64,000 nucleotides of DNA. It comes from Gymnopilus junonius (lineage: Eukaryota; Basidiomycota; Agaricomycetes; Agaricales; Galerinaceae). Of the stretch, positions 60,928 to 64,000 are shown one piece after another. The position numbers and the translations under genes were made by a program. The notes beneath the pieces were generated by a model. It searched no databases. It was not told the DNA's origin and worked only from the letters and a program-made list of their open reading frames with translations. How positions within the stretch are numbered: the stretch's first letter is position 1; every line of letters begins with the position of its first letter. The stretch covers positions 1 to 64,000 of the forward strand of contig JADNYJ010000162.1 of NCBI GenBank assembly GCA_015501075.1, in the 5' to 3' direction.

Positions 60928-62108
60928 TTGGCTGGCATACCGGGTTACCAGTGCACCCACCTGAGTTCACACCAGGGAAAAGATACGGAGGACAGAAAGG
61001 AGCAAATGAGAGTTAATGAGGATGGTTTCTTTGGCCTGAAGAGGAGAAAACTTATCCATTTTATTCTCAAGGCGCAGGAAGACGGCTTCGCCTGGGACGA
61101 GACTGAAAAAGGAAAGTTCTCATCAGACTATTTTGAGCCAGTGGTCATCCCGACAGTCGAGCACGTACCTTGGGTCTTATGGAACATTCCGATCCCTGGG
61201 GGATCTACGATCAAGTCATTGATGTCATTAAGGCAAAAATAGCCTCCGGCGTCTATGAACCTTCCAACTCCTCCTATCGGTCGCGTTGGTTCACAGTCAT
61301 GAAGAAGGATGGAAAATCCCTCTGCCTTGTCCATGATCTGCAACCTCTCAACCAGGTTGCTATCAAGGATTCAGCCTTACCTCCCCATGTCGAGACCTAT
61401 GCGGAGTCTTTTGGCAGGAGGTTGTTATGGAATGTTCGACCTTTTGTCGGATTCGATCAGCGTGAGCTTGCTGTAAAATCGCGGGATCTCACCACCTTTC
61501 AAACTCCCCTTGGAACTTTTCGTCTAACATCCATTCCTATGGGGTATATGAACTCTATGCAAATCCAACATGGTGATATGACCTTCCTGCTTCAAGATGA
61601 AATCCCACATATTACTATTCCATTCGTCGATGATGTACCAGTCAAGGGGCCGCAACTCGTTATGAACTCCCTGGAGGAGGTTATGAAACTATTCTGGATA
61701 ATCCAGGAATACGTTGATTTGTTTGGGAGCACCTGAACAATGTCAATCGTATTATTCAACAGATTAGGCATGCTGGAGGTACCTTTTTGGGTCCGAAGTC
61801 AAACCTATGCTCGGAAACTGCTGTGGTCATTGGACACCATTGTACCTATGATGGCTGGGTCCCTTTGGAGTCTCGGGTCCCAGAAAATTATTGATTGGCC
61901 GGTTTGTGAATCTCTGACCGATGTCAGGGGCTTCCTTGGCATGTTGGGCACCATTCATATCTTCATCAAGGACTATGCTCAGCATGCTAGGCCTCTTGTC
62001 GATTTAACTCAAAAGAATGTACCTTTTGAATTTGGGGACGAGCAGCTTTTGGCTATGGAGAAGCTGAAAAATGTTTGCCCAGACTTGTCTGGCTATTCAT
62101 GCTATTGA
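60928..62108 (+). pseudogene. gypsy reverse transcriptase
   Basis: Blocks: KIASGVYEPSNSSYRSRWF, KKDGKSLCLVHDLQPLNQVA, LTTFQTPLGTFRLTSIPMGY and IPHITIPFVDDVPVKGP (the catalytic xxDD box, here FVDD). Where relatives have the first catalytic Asp (LDLF/MLDL), this copy reads NVRPFVGFDQR, so that Asp seems lost. A TGA at 61715-61717 follows NPGIR in another frame. The connection part LTDVRGFLGMLGTIHIFIKD is well preserved. Confidence 0.85.
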
Positions 62109-62740
62109 CTATAACTTGGATAACAAAGTTACTCTTGCTGTTGACTCATCCTGGATGGCAGTTGGCTATGTTCTCTCACAGCAGGATGATGATGGGAGGC
62201 GGTATCCCTCTCATTTTGGTTCAATTACATGGAATGAGCGAGAGCAATGTTACTCACAAGTGAAGGTCGAACTTTATGGCCTTTTTCGTGCGCTTAAGGA
62301 TGTGCAAAATCTATATCATTGGAGCACAAAACCTCGTGGTCGAGGTCGATGCAAAATACATCAAAGGGATGATTAACAATCCCGACATTGTTTCTAGTGC
62401 AGCTGCCAACCGATGGTTAGCCGGAATTCTTCTGTTCAACTTCAAACTTGCCACATACCTGGTAAAGACCACACCGCTGCTGATGGTTTGTCCAGGTGCT
62501 GCCAATCTGAAAATGACCTCATGGACGGTGAAGATATCGATCAGTGGATCGACGAGGCGAATGGTTTTGCTGTCGAGATGCCTGAACTCCTCAGTAATGT
62601 GTTCAGGTCCCCCAGCTGTGCTCACCTTGTTGAATCTGGTTTCGCCGGTGATGCTCCTTACTATGACCGAAAATGTGATAACCCTGCCTCTGAGTGACAA
62701 AGCAGAGAGGCAGGACTTACTTATCAAATGTATCAAGGTA
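62109..62740 (+). pseudogene. gypsy RNase H
   Basis: VTLAVDSSWMAVGYVLSQQD, then YPSHFGSITWNEREQCYSQV and KVELYGLFRALKD are RNase H blocks with the acidic residues. The C-terminal part (LVVEVDAKYIKGMINNPDI, HIPGKDHTAADGLSR) lies in other frames. Confidence 0.8.
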
Positions 62741-62744
62741 ATTC

Positions 62745-64000
62745 TTGGGTAATCCAGTCAGGCCCGATAATGTTATGGACTTGGAATTCTCCCGATTTAT
62801 TCATCAGGCCTCCGATTTCTTTATTCAAGGGGGTCAGCTTTGGTGCAAGGATCATTCTGGATGGCACAAGCTATGCATACCTCGCGAAAAATGCTTGATC
62901 CTAATAACTCAGGCCCATGATGACCTTGGACATAAAGGTGTCTTCTCAGTCCATCTTCACCTCCTCGAACGATTCTGGTGGCCATGTCTCGAAAACGATG
63001 TCAAGTGGTATATTCGTACCTGTCATGAATGTCAGCTTCATCAAGTCAAGAAGCTTCATATTCCACCTACCATACCCACTCCTCGTGGATTATTTCGCAA
63101 AGCATATATCAATACTATGCTCATGCCCAAGGCTGCGGGATACCATATATTGTACATGCCTGCTGTTTGCTCACTGCATGGCCTGAATGGGCTATGCTTC
63201 GCAAAGAAAATGCCCTGGCAATTTCAAAGTTTATTTTTAATGATATTCTTTGCCAATGGGGAGCAGTAGAAGAGATTGTTACAGATAATGCACCTCAGTA
63301 TATTCAGGCTGTCAAGCTTCTTCAAGTGAAGTACCACATCCATTATATTAGGATCTCACCTTACAACTCAAAAGCTCAAGGTCCCATTGAGTGATGCCAC
63401 TTCGACGTTCGAGAGGCAGTGGTCAAGGCAGCGGATGGTGATGAGTCTTGCTGGCCAAATGTTGCGCCTTTGATCTTCTGGGCAGAGTGAGTTACTATTA
63501 TGAAATCGACAGGGCACTCACCATTTTACCTCGCCCATGGTGTCAAGCCTTTGCTTCCTTTCGATCTCGCCGAAGCTTACCTACCTGGCACCACAGCCCG
63601 ATAGCAAACTCACCACAGAGGATCTAATTGTAGAATGAGTGAGAATGCTCCAGAAATGACCTGAGCAGCTCGCCATTGTAAAAGAACAAGTATTGACGGC
63701 TCGCTGGGCAGCAATAGCAGCAAGGGAGAAGGACCACCTTGTGAGCAAGGTGGTGTTTTCGTTTAAACCCAGTTCCCTTGTGCTGGTTCGTAATTCCACA
63801 GTCGACAAGGACCTGGGAAGCAAGACTAAGCCCAGGTACTTTGGTCCCATGCTTGTCATATGCCAAACCCAAGGTGGTTCCTACCTTCTTGCCGAGCTTG
63901 ATGGCTCGCTGTCAAAACTTCATTATGCTGTGTTCCGCCTCTTCCCATATTACCCGCATAGTATGCATGCCATACCAGTTACTCAGATTCTTGATATCGC
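62745..64000 (+). pseudogene. gypsy integrase, 3' end beyond the window
   Basis: The HHCC finger is seen in HDDLGHKGVFSVHLHLLERF then WWPCLENDVKWYIRTCHECQ. Core pieces are AVEEIVTDNAPQYIQAVKLL (Asp) and SPYNSKAQGPIE (Glu). TGA codons follow at 63392 and 63488, and in another frame at 63636 and 63657. The C-terminal module reads SKTKPRYFGPMLVICQTQGG then SYLLAELDGSLSKLHYAVFR. Confidence 0.85.

Larger units (their letters stand above)
58181..64000 (+). mobile_element. Ty3/gypsy retrotransposon body, decayed, cut by the window edge
   Basis: In order there are gag with a zinc knuckle, an aspartic protease (LVDSGS), reverse transcriptase, RNase H, and integrase with an HHCC finger and a C-terminal GPY/F-like module. 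The order PR-RT-RH-IN is the Ty3/gypsy order. Many frameshifts and stops run through it. The 3' end and 3' LTR are beyond 64000. Confidence 0.9.

Noticed and set aside
21521..64000. TGA codons as selenocysteine or a reassigned codon
   Set aside because: They occur only in mobile-element genes that also have frameshifts; intact host genes here have no internal TGA. No selenocysteine element was seen. Decay is simpler.
1..64000. tRNA, rRNA, snRNA genes and CRISPR arrays
   Set aside because: I looked for B-box-like GGTTCGA contexts, clover-leaf pairing and regularly spaced repeats and found nothing convincing. CRISPR is not expected in a fungus.

Overview
The window looks like genomic DNA of a basidiomycete fungus, most likely a mushroom-forming agaricomycete. 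Host genes are cut by many 47-70 bp GT-AG introns. The protein families (NACHT NTPases, F-box/LRR proteins, FunK1-type kinase-like proteins, Plavaka transposases, DUF6698 proteins, SWIM-finger MULE transposases) are characteristic of these fungi. No database was searched; family names come from recognising sequence patterns, and exon structures were read by eye.

Five host genes read cleanly from start to stop: an EB1/Mal3 microtubule plus-end protein (7.7-8.8 kb), a kinase-like protein (16.0-17.3 kb, minus), an F-box/LRR protein (34.8-36.8 kb), a Glo3-type ArfGAP (45.3-47.1 kb) and a Ubc1-type E2 with a C-terminal UBA-like tail (54.3-55.1 kb). A single-exon GNAT acetyltransferase lies at 51.4-52.0 kb. 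Several other genes are broken or partial: a NACHT NTPase (0.6-3.0 kb), a trypsin-fold protein (4.9-6.1 kb), a 2OG-Fe(II) oxygenase fragment (9.2-9.5 kb), an F-box/LRR fragment (13.2-13.7 kb), two Kre9/Knh1-like secreted proteins (30.8-32.7 kb) and another F-box/LRR gene (43.8-45.0 kb).

Mobile DNA takes up much of the rest. From 21.5 to 27.3 kb (minus) there is a Plavaka-type transposase gene. A 1,625 bp Ty1/copia-like element is nested in it, with gag only, 175 bp LTRs that read identical, and a 5 bp target duplication. A DUF6698 gene diverges from the transposase at 27.7-29.9 kb. From 38,585 to 42,759 lies a complete Mutator-like (MULE) element with perfect 20 bp terminal repeats and an 8 bp target duplication. 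It carries a SWIM-finger transposase and a small PHD-finger gene. From about 58.2 kb to the right edge is a decayed Ty3/gypsy element. Smaller items are a 126 bp TA-flanked MITE, a 256 bp foldback hairpin, a 961 bp insertion with a 5 bp target duplication, a segmental duplication of a membrane-protein gene (12.2-12.9 and 32.7-34.4 kb), and a diverged inverted repeat pair 10 kb apart.

The most notable observation crosses the elements. The in-frame stops in the Plavaka, MULE, DUF6698 and gypsy coding regions are almost all TGA, and many sit where the family carries arginine. One arm of the inverted repeat shows the matching CG to TG/CA change. Together these suggest CpG-directed C-to-T decay of repeats (RIP-like or methylation-driven). 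The copia-like element, with identical LTRs, appears too young to show it.
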